Shown: positions 1 to 8,773 of the stretch, in pieces
How positions within the stretch are numbered: position 1 is the first letter of the stretch
How the letters are laid out: each line of letters begins with the position of its first letter
NCBI GenBank assembly: GCA_937951935.1
Contig: CALGAM010000174.1
Location: forward strand, 1 to 56,490
Origin: an uncultured Micromonospora sp.
Lineage (GTDB): Bacteria; Actinomycetota; Actinomycetes; Mycobacteriales; Micromonosporaceae
Reading direction: 5' to 3'
Length of the DNA stretch: 56,490 nucleotides
Program-made: the position numbers and the translations under genes
Notes under the pieces: generated by a model
Databases searched by the model: none
Told to the model about the DNA's origin: nothing
What the model saw: only the letters and a program-made list of their open reading frames with translations

Positions 1-39
1 ACGTGGTGGAACACGTACGGCGTCGATGGCCTGATCTGA
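1..39 (+). CDS. C-terminal tail of an unidentified protein (partial)
   Basis: Reading from base 1 in the first frame gives thirteen codons ending in TGA at 37-39; the encoded tail is TWWNTYGVDGLI. Aromatic and glycine-rich residues look like the end of a real, possibly secreted, protein that starts outside the window. Nothing allows a family call. The alternative is that it is chance coding before the 268-base gap. Confidence 0.35.
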   Translation, partial: TWWNTYGVDGLI

Positions 40-307
40 GAGCCGGGACACCCCGAACGTGACGCCCCGGGCTCAGCCGGGTCCGGTGCCCCACGACACG
101 GGAGAACCACCGGCAGGGGAGCTTTCGCATGTGGCTCCGCGGGCGTCCCTGCTGCCGCACCACCGGTCGAGGGCCGCGGTGGCGGGGTGGAGCGGCCCGC
201 CTGACGCCCTCCGGGACGGGCCGCCCCCTCACGACCCACGCAAGGAAGGGCTCTGCGGTTCGTCCCCCCGACCACCGCCGACGGTCTCGACACCCGGCGC
301 GCGGGAG
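40..307. other. Intergenic gap between converging genes
   Basis: This stretch separates the end of the partial upstream gene from the 3' end of the L,D-transpeptidase gene. Long frames cross it, but they have arginine- and proline-rich compositions typical of non-coding high-GC DNA. I see no convincing gene, RNA or long inverted repeat. Confidence 0.4.
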
Positions 308-1285
308 CTACCGCGGTTCCGGCCGGTCGCTCGACCGGTCCGGTGCGGGCGGGCCGGGAAGCCGCTGCGGGGCGGTGAACCGGTCGAGCACCAGCAGCTC
401 GGTCCCGGGTTCCAGCTCCGCGAGCAGGCGCCGCTGGGCGCTGCGGGTGATCCGGATGCAGCCGTTGCTGTTGCTGCGGCCGAGGTCGGCGTCGCGGTAC
501 CAGGCGTGCAGTCCGATGTGCGCGCCACGCAGGCCGGTCGGGAGGGCGTCCGGGTCCTCCGGTACGGCGCCGAGGGCGAAGACCTCGGTGTCCGCGTACA
601 CCCGGCTGGGCGGGGCGGAACGGCCGAGGACGAAGGTACGGCCGAGCGGGGTCGGGGTGCTCCGGGTGCCGACGCTGACCGGCCAGGAGGCGACGCGCCG
701 GTCGTCCCGGTACCAGTGCAGCCGACGGGCGACCCGGTCGACGACGACCAGGTCCCGCAGGACCACGGTGGTCCACGGTCCGGGCGGCACCCAGCCGATG
801 GTGCGGTTCGCCGACGGTAGGAGAACGGCGACCCAGCCGGAGCGGCGGTCGACGACCGGCACCGTCACCTCGACACCGCTGATCGTCGGGGTGAGGTAGG
901 CGCGGGGGTGGCCGCCGGGGGCGTCGTACACGGCGACCCGTCGGACCGGCCGCAGACCCTCGCCGAGCCGGACGGTCGACATCGGATCGGGATCCCGGGG
1001 GAATCCGCCCGGCGCGGGCCGGTAGTCGATCACCGGCAGGGTGTCCGGGGGCCGGGGAACCGGGATCGGTGTCGGAGGAACGGGCGGGGACGCGGTGGCG
1101 GCGCCCGGGCGCGGGGCGGGATCGCCGCCGGCGCCCGACGGGGACGCGTCGGCGGTCCGGCGGGGATCGGGTACGTCACCGGCCAGCAGGGCGGCGACGA
1201 GCAGGCCGGCGAGGGTCCCGGCGGCGACACGACGGTGCGCCCGGGCCCGGCCAGACAGCGGCGGAGTGCACCGGGCAACGGTCAT
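308..1285 (-). CDS. Secreted L,D-transpeptidase (YkuD domain)
   Basis: Probable cell-wall enzyme that forms 3-3 peptidoglycan cross-links or attaches proteins, acting outside the membrane. The 325-residue product has a hydrophobic N-terminal segment (about 19-36), a Pro/Ala-rich linker (45-100), an SH3-like stretch and a C-terminal YkuD domain from about 175. The catalytic signature is visible: H256 and H260, then SNSNGCIR with nucleophile C276. The start ATG at 1285 has no Shine-Dalgarno. A TAGAGT hexamer ends six bases upstream, so a leaderless mRNA is possible. A small membrane protein gene lies 83 bases upstream on the same strand. The family call is firm; the exact substrate is not known. 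Confidence 0.88.
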   Translation of the reverse strand: MTVARCTPPLSGRARAHRRVAAGTLAGLLVAALLAGDVPDPRRTADASPSGAGGDPAPRPGAATASPPVPPTPIPVPRPPDTLPVIDYRPAPGGFPRDPDPMSTVRLGEGLRPVRRVAVYDAPGGHPRAYLTPTISGVEVTVPVVDRRSGWVAVLLPSANRTIGWVPPGPWTTVVLRDLVVVDRVARRLHWYRDDRRVASWPVSVGTRSTPTPLGRTFVLGRSAPPSRVYADTEVFALGAVPEDPDALPTGLRGAHIGLHAWYRDADLGRSNSNGCIRITRSAQRRLLAELEPGTELLVLDRFTAPQRLPGPPAPDRSSDRPEPR

Positions 1286-1368
1286 TCGAACACTCTATGT
1301 ATTCATCCGACCCGGTTTGGTGAAATGTCCCGTGTGTCGCCCTCTGTGACCCGTACCCCGACACGTGC

Positions 1369-1776
1369 CTACCCACCCGGCGGGGCGGGCCGCCGCGCCG
1401 GCACACCAGCGGACTCGGCGAGCCTCTTCGTCTCCCACAGGGCGGACCGGACCGCCGTCCGCCGGCTCTCGCCGGCCAGCCACTCCGACAGCGCGGCCAG
1501 CACGGCCGGCTCGCGGTCGCGGACCCGGACCACCAGCTCGGTGCGCCGTCCCCCGCACGCGGGTCGCAGCGCGACCGCCACCCCGGGCCCGAGGCTCGCC
1601 AGCGGTGCGGGAAGGCGGCCGTCCGGCGCCAGCTCGTCGGGGGGCCGGTCGACGACCACCGCGTACGCCGTCGACCGGGGCCAGCGCAACGCCACCGCGC
1701 CCGCCACGACCGCCGCCGCGACGACACCCCCGGCAAGCCACGTCCTACCCGGCTCCCGCCACACCCGGCGTCCCAC
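1369..1776 (-). CDS. Small single-pass membrane protein of unknown function
   Basis: The 135-residue product has a short basic N-terminus, one strong transmembrane segment (about 14-31, Ala/Val rich) and an exported-looking domain of about 100 residues with no family I recognise. The GTG start at 1776 follows a G-rich stretch that could serve as ribosome binding site. It lies upstream of the L,D-transpeptidase gene on the same strand and could be cotranscribed, which would suggest an envelope role, but that is only context. Confidence 0.55.
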   Translation of the reverse strand: MGRRVWREPGRTWLAGGVVAAAVVAGAVALRWPRSTAYAVVVDRPPDELAPDGRLPAPLASLGPGVAVALRPACGGRRTELVVRVRDREPAVLAALSEWLAGESRRTAVRSALWETKRLAESAGVPARRPAPPGG

Positions 1777-1960
1777 CCCCGATCCCTGTCGCCCGCGTCC
1801 GGCGCCGACCCACCCCCCGACCCCGTCCGCCTCGTCGGGTCGCCATGGTCCGGCCGTGGCGGGTGAACCGGACTCGTCCGCAAGGGGTGAACCGCGTCGG
1901 GCGGGGTAACCGGCGCCGGGTCACGGTCCGGCGGACACGCCGGAGGGGAGGAGGACGCCG

Positions 1961-4726
1961 GTGTCGAGGGAGCCCCTGCTCCGCGCGAAGCTCGCCGCCA
2001 CACCCCGGTCCGGGACGGTCGTACTGCCCCGGCCCCGGCTGTTCCGGCAGCTCGACGCCGGGACCGCCGGGCCGCTGACGGTGGTCTCGGCCGCCGCGGG
2101 CTGGGGCAAGACGGTGCTGCTGAGTTCGTGGTACGAGGCGCGCCGCGCGGAGCGCCGAGGGCAGGCCCGGGCCCCGCTGGGGTGGCTGTCCGTCGGGCCG
2201 GGCGACGGGCGACGGCTGTGGGAGTATCTCGCCGCCGCGCTGCGTACCGCCGTGGCCGCGCCCGGACCGGACACCGGGGACGGCGATCCGGCCAGCGGGG
2301 ACGACGACCCCGCCTCCCTCGCCGAGAGGATCGCCGCACATCCCGAACCGGTCACGCTGATCCTGGACGACCTGCACCAGGCCGAGGGTCCCGAGGTCGC
2401 CGACGGGCTGGAGTTCCTGCTGCGGCACGCGGCGGGACGGTTGCGACTGGTGGTCTCCGGCCGGACCGACCCCGGACTCGCCCTGCACCGCTGGCGGCTC
2501 AGCGGGGAGCTGACCGAGATCCGCGCCGCCGACCTGGCGTTCCGCCCCGACGAGCTGGCCGAGCTCTTCACCGCGTACGGCCTGCCGCTGTCGCCCGACG
2601 ACGGGCGACGCCTGCTGAGCCGTACCGAGGGCTGGGCGGCGGGCCTGCGTCTGGCCGCGCTCGCGCTCACGGGCCACCCCGACGCGGCCCGCTGCGTGGA
2701 CGAGTTCACCGGTGAGCACCCGGCGGTCGCCGACTACCTGGCCGAGGAGCTGCTGGCCGGGCTCGCCGCCGAGACCCGCGAGGCGCTGTGCCGGGTCGGT
2801 GTCGCGGCGGCCTTCTCCGCCGACCTGGTCGACACCGTCACCGGCCGGAACGACGGCGACCGCCTGGTCGCCGAGCTCGACCGGCACGGCGGGTTCGTGA
2901 TCCCGCTCGGGGGACGGCCACCGGCGTACCGGCTGCACCCGCTGCTCGGCGACGTGCTCCGGGCGGAGGTGGCCCGCCGTCCCGCCGACCAGCGCGCCGA
3001 GCTGCACCGCCGGACGGCGCGCTGGTGCGCCGCCCGCGACCTGCCCGGCGAGGCGCTCCGGCACGCGCTCGCCGGGGCGGACTGGGCATCCGCCGCGGCG
3101 ATCCTGCTCCGGCACTGGCCGGACCTGATCCCGTACGGCCAGGGTGGGCCGTCCCGGTCGACGCCGCCGCCACCCCCGCCGGAGGTGCTCCGGGCCGACC
3201 CGGAACTCGCGCTGGCCTGCGCGGCAGACCGACTGGACGCCCAGGATCCGGTCTCGGCGAACGGATACCTGGATCTGGCCGCCGACCTGACCGGCGCACG
3301 CGACGACGACACCCACCGCTACCGGCTGCGGCGTATCGGCGCCGCGCTGCGGCTCGCCGTCGCCCAGGCGACCGGTGACACCGCGGTGGTCGAGGCCGAC
3401 ACCGCCCGGCTGCTGGCGCCGGACCTCGACACCGTCGGTTCGGTCGACGCCGACCGGATCGACGTCGACGCCGTCGACGTGGCCGGACTCGACCCGGAGC
3501 GTCTCGCGGTGGACCGGGCCGAGCGGGCCGTCGCCCGACTGCTGTGGGCCGCGATGCGGCTCGGCGGGGGTGACCTCGGGGCGGAGACGGTTCTCGTCGA
3601 CGGGTTGGCGGATGCGCGGGCGGCGGAACTCACCCGGGCCGCCCGACTCGGTGAGGGCCGGCTGGCCCTGATCCGGGCCCTCCGGGGCCGGTTGCGGGAC
3701 GCGGACCAGGCGGCTCGGGCGGCGCTCGGCTACGGCGTGCCGGTCCGGCCGGCCGACGGCGTGCACGCCCACCTCGCCCAGGCGCTGGTCGCCCTGCACC
3801 GGGACCACACCGACGAGGCCGAGGCCAGCCTGTCGCTCGCCGCCCGCGCCGCCGAGCACGTCGCCGAGCCGCTGGTCGTCGTCCTGCTGGGACTGGTCCA
3901 GGCGCACCTGCTGCGGGACCGGGGCGACCTGGCCGGCGCACACCGGGAGCTGGCCGCGGCCCGGCGACGGCTCGCCGACATCCACAACGGCCGACCGGGA
4001 CACCACCGGGCCGGCGTCCCCGACGAGGAGGGCCCGTGGGAACCCTGGCTGCGGGTGGCCGAGGCCGAGCTGCGGACCGCGCACGGAGACGTCGAGTCGG
4101 CCCGGGAACTCCTCGGGCCGGTCGTCGGCGCGGACGACCCGCGGCCGGACCGGTCCGCGCCGGCGGCGGTCGCGCTCTCCCGGACGTACCTGCGCTCCGG
4201 TGACCCGTACGCGGCGTCGCGGGCCCTGCCGGACTGGGACGGACCGGAGGCATCCGACTGGCCGTTGCCGGTCCGACTCGACGCCGGCGTGCTCGACGCC
4301 GTGCTGGCCCGGCGTACGGGTGACCACCGCCGGGCGGCCCGGACGCTGGAACGGGTGCTGGAACTGGCCGAGCCGGACGGCTACCGCCGCGTCTTCACCC
4401 GGGCGGACCCGTCGGTGCGGGAGCTGCTCACCAGCCACCTCGACACGGGCACCCGGTACTGGCACCTGGTCAGCGACCTGGTCGCGGCCGGCGACGGCGC
4501 CGACGACCCGTCGGCGGCGGTGCCGCCGCTGGCGGAGCCGCTGACCGAGCGTGAGCTGACCGTGCTGCGGTACCTGCAGAGCATCCTGTCCAACGTGGAG
4601 ATCGCCGCCGAGATGTCCCTGTCGGTCAACACCGTCAAGACCCACGTGCGCAACATCTACCGCAAGCTGGACGCGACCCGGCGGCGGGACGCGGTACGCC
4701 GGGCCCGCGAACTGCGCCTGCTGTGA
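1961..4726 (+). CDS. LAL-type LuxR family transcriptional regulator (MalT-like)
   Basis: Large ATP-binding regulator of 921 residues. An N-terminal NTPase has Walker A AAAGWGKT near residue 47 and Walker B LILDDLH near 130. A long helical, TPR-like middle follows, then a C-terminal LuxR helix-turn-helix (about 860-921, containing LTERELTVLRYL and VNTVKTHVRNIY). In the LAL/MalT family an inducer and ATP trigger oligomerisation and activation of target promoters. The GTG start follows a strong GGAGGGGAGGAGG run. It is divergent from the small membrane protein gene and converges on the DsbA-like gene with only 18 bases between. No obvious pathway sits next to it, so the regulon is unknown. Confidence 0.9.
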   Translation: MSREPLLRAKLAATPRSGTVVLPRPRLFRQLDAGTAGPLTVVSAAAGWGKTVLLSSWYEARRAERRGQARAPLGWLSVGPGDGRRLWEYLAAALRTAVAAPGPDTGDGDPASGDDDPASLAERIAAHPEPVTLILDDLHQAEGPEVADGLEFLLRHAAGRLRLVVSGRTDPGLALHRWRLSGELTEIRAADLAFRPDELAELFTAYGLPLSPDDGRRLLSRTEGWAAGLRLAALALTGHPDAARCVDEFTGEHPAVADYLAEELLAGLAAETREALCRVGVAAAFSADLVDTVTGRNDGDRLVAELDRHGGFVIPLGGRPPAYRLHPLLGDVLRAEVARRPADQRAELHRRTARWCAARDLPGEALRHALAGADWASAAAILLRHWPDLIPYGQGGPSRSTPPPPPPEVLRADPELALACAADRLDAQDPVSANGYLDLAADLTGARDDDTHRYRLRRIGAALRLAVAQATGDTAVVEADTARLLAPDLDTVGSVDADRIDVDAVDVAGLDPERLAVDRAERAVARLLWAAMRLGGGDLGAETVLVDGLADARAAELTRAARLGEGRLALIRALRGRLRDADQAARAALGYGVPVRPADGVHAHLAQALVALHRDHTDEAEASLSLAARAAEHVAEPLVVVLLGLVQAHLLRDRGDLAGAHRELAAARRRLADIHNGRPGHHRAGVPDEEGPWEPWLRVAEAELRTAHGDVESARELLGPVVGADDPRPDRSAPAAVALSRTYLRSGDPYAASRALPDWDGPEASDWPLPVRLDAGVLDAVLARRTGDHRRAARTLERVLELAEPDGYRRVFTRADPSVRELLTSHLDTGTRYWHLVSDLVAAGDGADDPSAAVPPLAEPLTERELTVLRYLQSILSNVEIAAEMSLSVNTVKTHVRNIYRKLDATRRRDAVRRARELRLL

Positions 4727-4744
4727 CGACCGGTCACCGGACGG

Positions 4745-5296
4745 TCAGCCCTCGGCCGCCCTGTCGATCGCGGCGACCAGGTCGGCGACGGTACACGGGC
4801 CGTCCAGCGGCAGGCCGTTGAGGAAGAACGTGGGTGTGCCGGTGACCCCGCTGCGGATCCCGCCGACGAGGTCGCGGTGGACGCCGGCGAGGTGGGCGTG
4901 CCGGCCGAGCTCCTCGCCGATCTCGTCCACGGGCAGCCCGAGCTGGTGCACACCGAGGGAGAGCTGCACCGGGTCGAGGTGGTCCTGGTGCTCGAAGAGC
5001 CAGTCGTGCATCTGCCAGAAGCCGCCCCGGGCCGCGGCGGCCTCGGCCACCTCCGCCGCGTCCTCGGCGTACGGGTGGACGGTGACCAGTGGGAAGTGTC
5101 GGAAGACCAGGCGTACGGTCTCCGGTCGCCGGCGTAGCGTCTCGCGGAGGACGCCGTGCGCGGCGCCGCAGTGTACGCACTGGTAGTCGCCGTACTGCAC
5201 GAGGGTGACCGGCGCGTCCGCCGGGCCCGAGATGTGGTCGGCGTCGGTGACGGGGACCCGGAGGCGGCCGGCCGTGACCTTCAGGGGAGTGCGCAC
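4745..5296 (-). CDS. DsbA-family thioredoxin-like protein
   Basis: The 183-residue product starts with a short strand, then VTLVQYGDYQCVHCG, the thioredoxin-fold strand plus a CxxC active site (CVHC, about residues 37-40). The helical insertion typical of DsbA follows, and then the cis-proline motif TGTPTFF. No signal peptide is visible, so it is probably cytoplasmic and may act as a thiol oxidoreductase or isomerase. The GTG start at 5296 has GAGGAG six to seven bases upstream. The BON-domain gene lies upstream on the same strand, 118 bases away. Confidence 0.85.
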   Translation of the reverse strand: MRTPLKVTAGRLRVPVTDADHISGPADAPVTLVQYGDYQCVHCGAAHGVLRETLRRRPETVRLVFRHFPLVTVHPYAEDAAEVAEAAAARGGFWQMHDWLFEHQDHLDPVQLSLGVHQLGLPVDEIGEELGRHAHLAGVHRDLVGGIRSGVTGTPTFFLNGLPLDGPCTVADLVAAIDRAAEG

Positions 5297-5414
5297 TCGT
5301 GCTCCTCGGGTGACCGACGCGAACCGCGCGGTGTGGGTGGTCGAGGGGTCGCACCGGTCGGGGTGAGCGCCCCTCTCCCGTGGCGGGTGAGCACCCGGAC
5401 GGGGTCGCGGAGGC

Positions 5415-6092
5415 TCACAGCCGGACCGTGATGTGGTTGTCGACGGCGGTGACGCCCGGGGCGGACCAGGCGACCCGTTCCGCCTCCTCCCGCTCCAGCC
5501 ACGAGCGCACGGTTCCGGTCAGCACGACCACCCCGTCGCGGATCTCGATGCGGATCCGCTCGGCGTCGGTCTCCACGCTGCGGACCAGTGCGTGCTGGAG
5601 GCGTTCGAAGATCTCCCCGGGCTCGGGCGTCTCGCGGGGACGGACCGTGAGGCCGTTGGTCACGCCGCGGATCCCGGACAACCGGCGAACCGCCTGCTCG
5701 GCGGCACGCCGCTGGTACTCCCACTCGACCTCGCCGCGCAGCACCACCCAGCCGTCGGCGACGGTCACGTCGAGGTCCTGCGCGGGAACGAAGGCGTCCC
5801 ACTCCAGGGCGCGCGTGACGGTGGCGGCCAGTTCCGGGTCGGGCCGCTGGGCGGAGCCGGGCAGCCGTACCTCGATGTCGTTGGCGACCGCCCGCACCCG
5901 GCTCACCCGGTGCGCGGCGCGCTCGGCCGACCACTTCTTCGCGTAGTTGTCCACCCAGCCGCGCAGGGTCACCACACCCTCCTGCACGGTCACCCCGATC
6001 TCGTTGGGCTGGACCCGGGGTTCCCAGGCCAGTTCCGCGAGTACGTCGCGCTGGATCTCCTCGTCGCTGTGGCTCATCGTCCGGGTGGCCAT
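5415..6092 (-). CDS. Protein with three BON domains
   Basis: The 225-residue product consists of three consecutive BON repeats (about 12-72, 83-148 and 156-222), each with the glycine-rich GxVxLxGxV core. BON domains bind phospholipid or act in osmotic and envelope stress. No signal peptide or membrane anchor is seen. The start is set at the ATG at 6092 because GGGAGGA sits just upstream and the protein begins sensibly (MATRTMSHSDEEI). An in-frame extension to 6281 has arginine/proline-rich composition and no ribosome binding site. Confidence 0.85.
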   Translation of the reverse strand: MATRTMSHSDEEIQRDVLAELAWEPRVQPNEIGVTVQEGVVTLRGWVDNYAKKWSAERAAHRVSRVRAVANDIEVRLPGSAQRPDPELAATVTRALEWDAFVPAQDLDVTVADGWVVLRGEVEWEYQRRAAEQAVRRLSGIRGVTNGLTVRPRETPEPGEIFERLQHALVRSVETDAERIRIEIRDGVVVLTGTVRSWLEREEAERVAWSAPGVTAVDNHITVRL

Positions 6093-6338
6093 GGGTCGTT
6101 CCTCCCGCGGTGCCCTCCGGGGCGGGACCGGACGACCCGGTTCCGCCCCGTCCGTTGCCGTGGGCGGTAGGCTCCGCCCTCGACCGTCGGGTCGACCCTG
6201 GCTCGCGTCCGGGTGAGGACTCCTCGCCCCGACCGGGTGAGCCGACCGCCGGTGCGGCGAGAGTGACAGGTCGGTCGGCATCAGGGATCATCGATGTCGA
6301 TGTGGCGCGGGCACCGGACCCGGCCGGAGGGACGAGGG

Positions 6339-8483
6339 ATGACGACGGAGCAGCAGGTGGCCGGAGCCGGCCCGGAGGTGGCCGGTCGGGAGGACGACGC
6401 GGGCCCGGGACGGTCCGGAACGCCGCGACCGCGCCGTGCGCACGGCCTCCCCCTCGCGCGTCGTCTGGCCAACCTCGCCCTCGCGCGCCGCGGGGACGGC
6501 CCGCCCGGCCCAGGCCCTGCCACCCGGGCCGTACGCGCCGCCGTCCGGCTGGGCCGGCACGAGTGGACGCTGGCCGTCCTCGGTGGGCTGCTCCTGGCGG
6601 TCGTCCTGACCTGGCCGACGCTGTGGGACATCACCCGGACGATCCCCCAGGACATCGGCGACCCGACCCTGCAGGCCTGGCAGATCGCGTGGGGCGGGTA
6701 CGGCCTGCTGCACCAGCCGCTGCAGCTCTGGCACTCGAACACGTTCTACCCGGAGCCGTACACCTACGCCTACTCGGACACCCTGCTCGGCTACGCCCCG
6801 TTCGGCATGATCGGCGAGGGTCCGGTCGCCGCCGTCGTCCGTTACAACATCCTGTACGTCCTGGTACACGCGCTCGCCTTCATCGGCGCGTACGCCCTGA
6901 GCCGGCAGCTCGGGGCGGGGCGGATCGGGGCGGCGGTGGCCGGGGTCGCCTTCGCCTACGCCCCGTGGCGGCTGGCCCAGGCGGGGCACCTGCACGTCCT
7001 GTCGGTCGGTGGCATCGCCCTGTCCCTGGCCATGCTCGCCCGGGGGCACGGCTGGTCGCTGCGGTACGGCTACCGGCCGGAGCGGAGCCGGCCCGGCTGG
7101 GCGTTCGCCGGCTGGCTGGTGGCGGCCTGGCAGATCACCCTGGGCTTCGGGATCGGCCTGCCGTTCGGGTACGTCCTGGCGCTGATCTGCCTCGCCGCCG
7201 CGGGCTGCTACCTCTGGTCCTGGTGGCGGCGCGGGCGCCGTCCCGCCTTCGGCCGCCGCCTGTTCGTCGCCGACCTGGCCGGAGGTCTGATCTTCGCCGG
7301 TGTCACCCTCGTCATGGCGCTGCCGTACTTCGAGGTGGTGGCACGCCATCCGGCCGGGCGCCGGACGCTGGAGCAGATCGAGCAGTTCTCCCCACCGTGG
7401 CGCGGGTTCCTCATCGCGCCGCCGGAGAACTGGCTCTGGGGTGAGCGACACGCCGCGGCCCGGCAGGCCCTCTCCTTCGCCGGGGAGATGACGCTGCTGC
7501 CGGGGGTGGTGTTGATCGGGCTCGCCTTCGCCGGACTGTTCTACTCGGCCTGGCGGCTCCGGCACCGGGTTCTCCTCGCCGTCGGCGTGCTGGTCAGTGT
7601 GATCCTGGCCAGCGGTACGACGTTCGGCGGCGACGGCCACCCGGGGTACGCCACCCTGGTGCGGTACGCGCCCGGCTGGGACGCGATCCGGACTCCGGGC
7701 CGGCTCGTGCTCTGGACCACGCTGCTGCTCGGCGTCCTGGCGGCCGGGACGCTCACCGCGTTGACCCGGCAGCCGGAGCCGGCGCCGGCCGGTGACGCCA
7801 CGCAGGCGCCGTCGGGGGAGGCCACGCGGACACCGTCGGGGGACGGCGCGCATCCACCGTCACCGTCGGGGGACGGGGTGGCGCCGGCACCGGAGGGGGA
7901 GCGGGTCCCGGATCCGGCGTCCGAGCCGGCGGCCGCGGGCGGGGACGGGCCGCCCGCGGTGGTGGCGCCGGGTGGGCTGGTGCTGCGTTCGGCGGTCTAC
8001 CCGGGCCCGACGGAGGTCCCGGAGGAGCCACGGCGGGCGGGAAACAGCAGGGTGCTGGCCCGGCTGCTGGCGGCGATACCGCTCGCCCTGGTCGTCCTGG
8101 AGGGGGTCAACACCACCCCGCACGCCCCGGTCATCCCGCAGCCGGCCGCGTTGCGGGGTGTGGAGGGTCCGCTGCTGGTGCTGCCGGCGAGCGGCACCCT
8201 CGAGTACAGCGTGATGCTCTGGTCCACCGACGGCTTTCCGAAGATCGTCAACGGGCTGGCCTCCTTCATCCCCGAGTCCCAGGCCCGGACCCACGCGGTG
8301 ACGGCCAGCTTCCCCGACCAGGCCAGCGTGAGCTACCTGCGGGAGCTCGGCGTGCGGACCGTGGTGGTGCTGCCGGAGTACCTGGCCGACACGCCGTGGC
8401 AGGGCGTGCTGGGCCGTCCGGTCGACGGGCTGGGCATAACCCGTGAGGAGGTCGGCGGTCACGTCGTGTTCCGCCTCGACTGA
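6339..8483 (+). CDS. Multi-pass membrane protein, GT-C glycosyltransferase-like
   Basis: The 714-residue product has about ten hydrophobic segments: one near 75-95 and a series between about 160 and 495. A first loop follows the first membrane helix and contains DIGDPTLQAWQ, resembling the Asp-bearing loop of polyprenol-phosphate-dependent GT-C enzymes. A Pro/Gly/Asp-rich spacer (about 500-570) made of PSGD/PSGE repeats interrupts the last part, followed by a soluble C-terminal domain. The start at 6339 has GGAGGGACGAGGG before the ATG; an in-frame ATG 45 bases upstream is less well placed. A role in surface glycan assembly is inferred. The gene is single, divergent from the BON gene. Confidence 0.6.
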   Translation: MTTEQQVAGAGPEVAGREDDAGPGRSGTPRPRRAHGLPLARRLANLALARRGDGPPGPGPATRAVRAAVRLGRHEWTLAVLGGLLLAVVLTWPTLWDITRTIPQDIGDPTLQAWQIAWGGYGLLHQPLQLWHSNTFYPEPYTYAYSDTLLGYAPFGMIGEGPVAAVVRYNILYVLVHALAFIGAYALSRQLGAGRIGAAVAGVAFAYAPWRLAQAGHLHVLSVGGIALSLAMLARGHGWSLRYGYRPERSRPGWAFAGWLVAAWQITLGFGIGLPFGYVLALICLAAAGCYLWSWWRRGRRPAFGRRLFVADLAGGLIFAGVTLVMALPYFEVVARHPAGRRTLEQIEQFSPPWRGFLIAPPENWLWGERHAAARQALSFAGEMTLLPGVVLIGLAFAGLFYSAWRLRHRVLLAVGVLVSVILASGTTFGGDGHPGYATLVRYAPGWDAIRTPGRLVLWTTLLLGVLAAGTLTALTRQPEPAPAGDATQAPSGEATRTPSGDGAHPPSPSGDGVAPAPEGERVPDPASEPAAAGGDGPPAVVAPGGLVLRSAVYPGPTEVPEEPRRAGNSRVLARLLAAIPLALVVLEGVNTTPHAPVIPQPAALRGVEGPLLVLPASGTLEYSVMLWSTDGFPKIVNGLASFIPESQARTHAVTASFPDQASVSYLRELGVRTVVVLPEYLADTPWQGVLGRPVDGLGITREEVGGHVVFRLD

Positions 8484-8773
8484 CTTAGTTTAAGAGCACA
8501 ACTATTGACAGTCGTGACGGCCCTGTGTGACCGTGTCGCACGAAGCCGTCGCGGGAGCCGAAGCGACGCCGCGGGAGCCGAAGGGCAGCTCCCTCTCCAC
8601 CGCAGGTCTCCCACCCGCCCCGACGTGCGGCGGCGGCCGGCCGGGACCACCGGCACGGTCCGCCCCCGACCCGCCCGGGGCAGTCCTCACCTGCGGACGG
8701 TCATCCCCCGACCCGGCGACGCGGGTGACCGCGACACGCCGGGCGGCGCAGCTTCTCGACAGGGAGCCCTCAC
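8484..8773 (+). promoter_or_regulatory. Control region of the xyloglucanase gene
   Basis: An AT-rich island directly after the previous stop holds CTTAGTTTAAG, a small palindrome at 8484-8494, and a perfect TTGACA at 8505-8510. No good -10 is found 16-18 bases further. A 14-base direct repeat, CGCGGGAGCCGAAG, occurs at 8550-8563 and 8570-8583, exactly 20 bases apart, which puts the copies about two helical turns apart. Such an arrangement is typical of regulator sites. No match to the classical CebR palindrome was seen. Confidence 0.4.

Noticed and set aside
1745..4645. Very long minus-strand open frame opposite the LuxR-type regulator
   Set aside because: Its composition is Arg/Gly/Pro/Gln-rich with no domain, and the plus strand encodes a complete LAL regulator; such shadows are expected at this GC content.
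8484..8773. CebR operator before the xyloglucanase gene
   Set aside because: No copy of the TGGGAGCGCTCCCA palindrome or a close variant is present.
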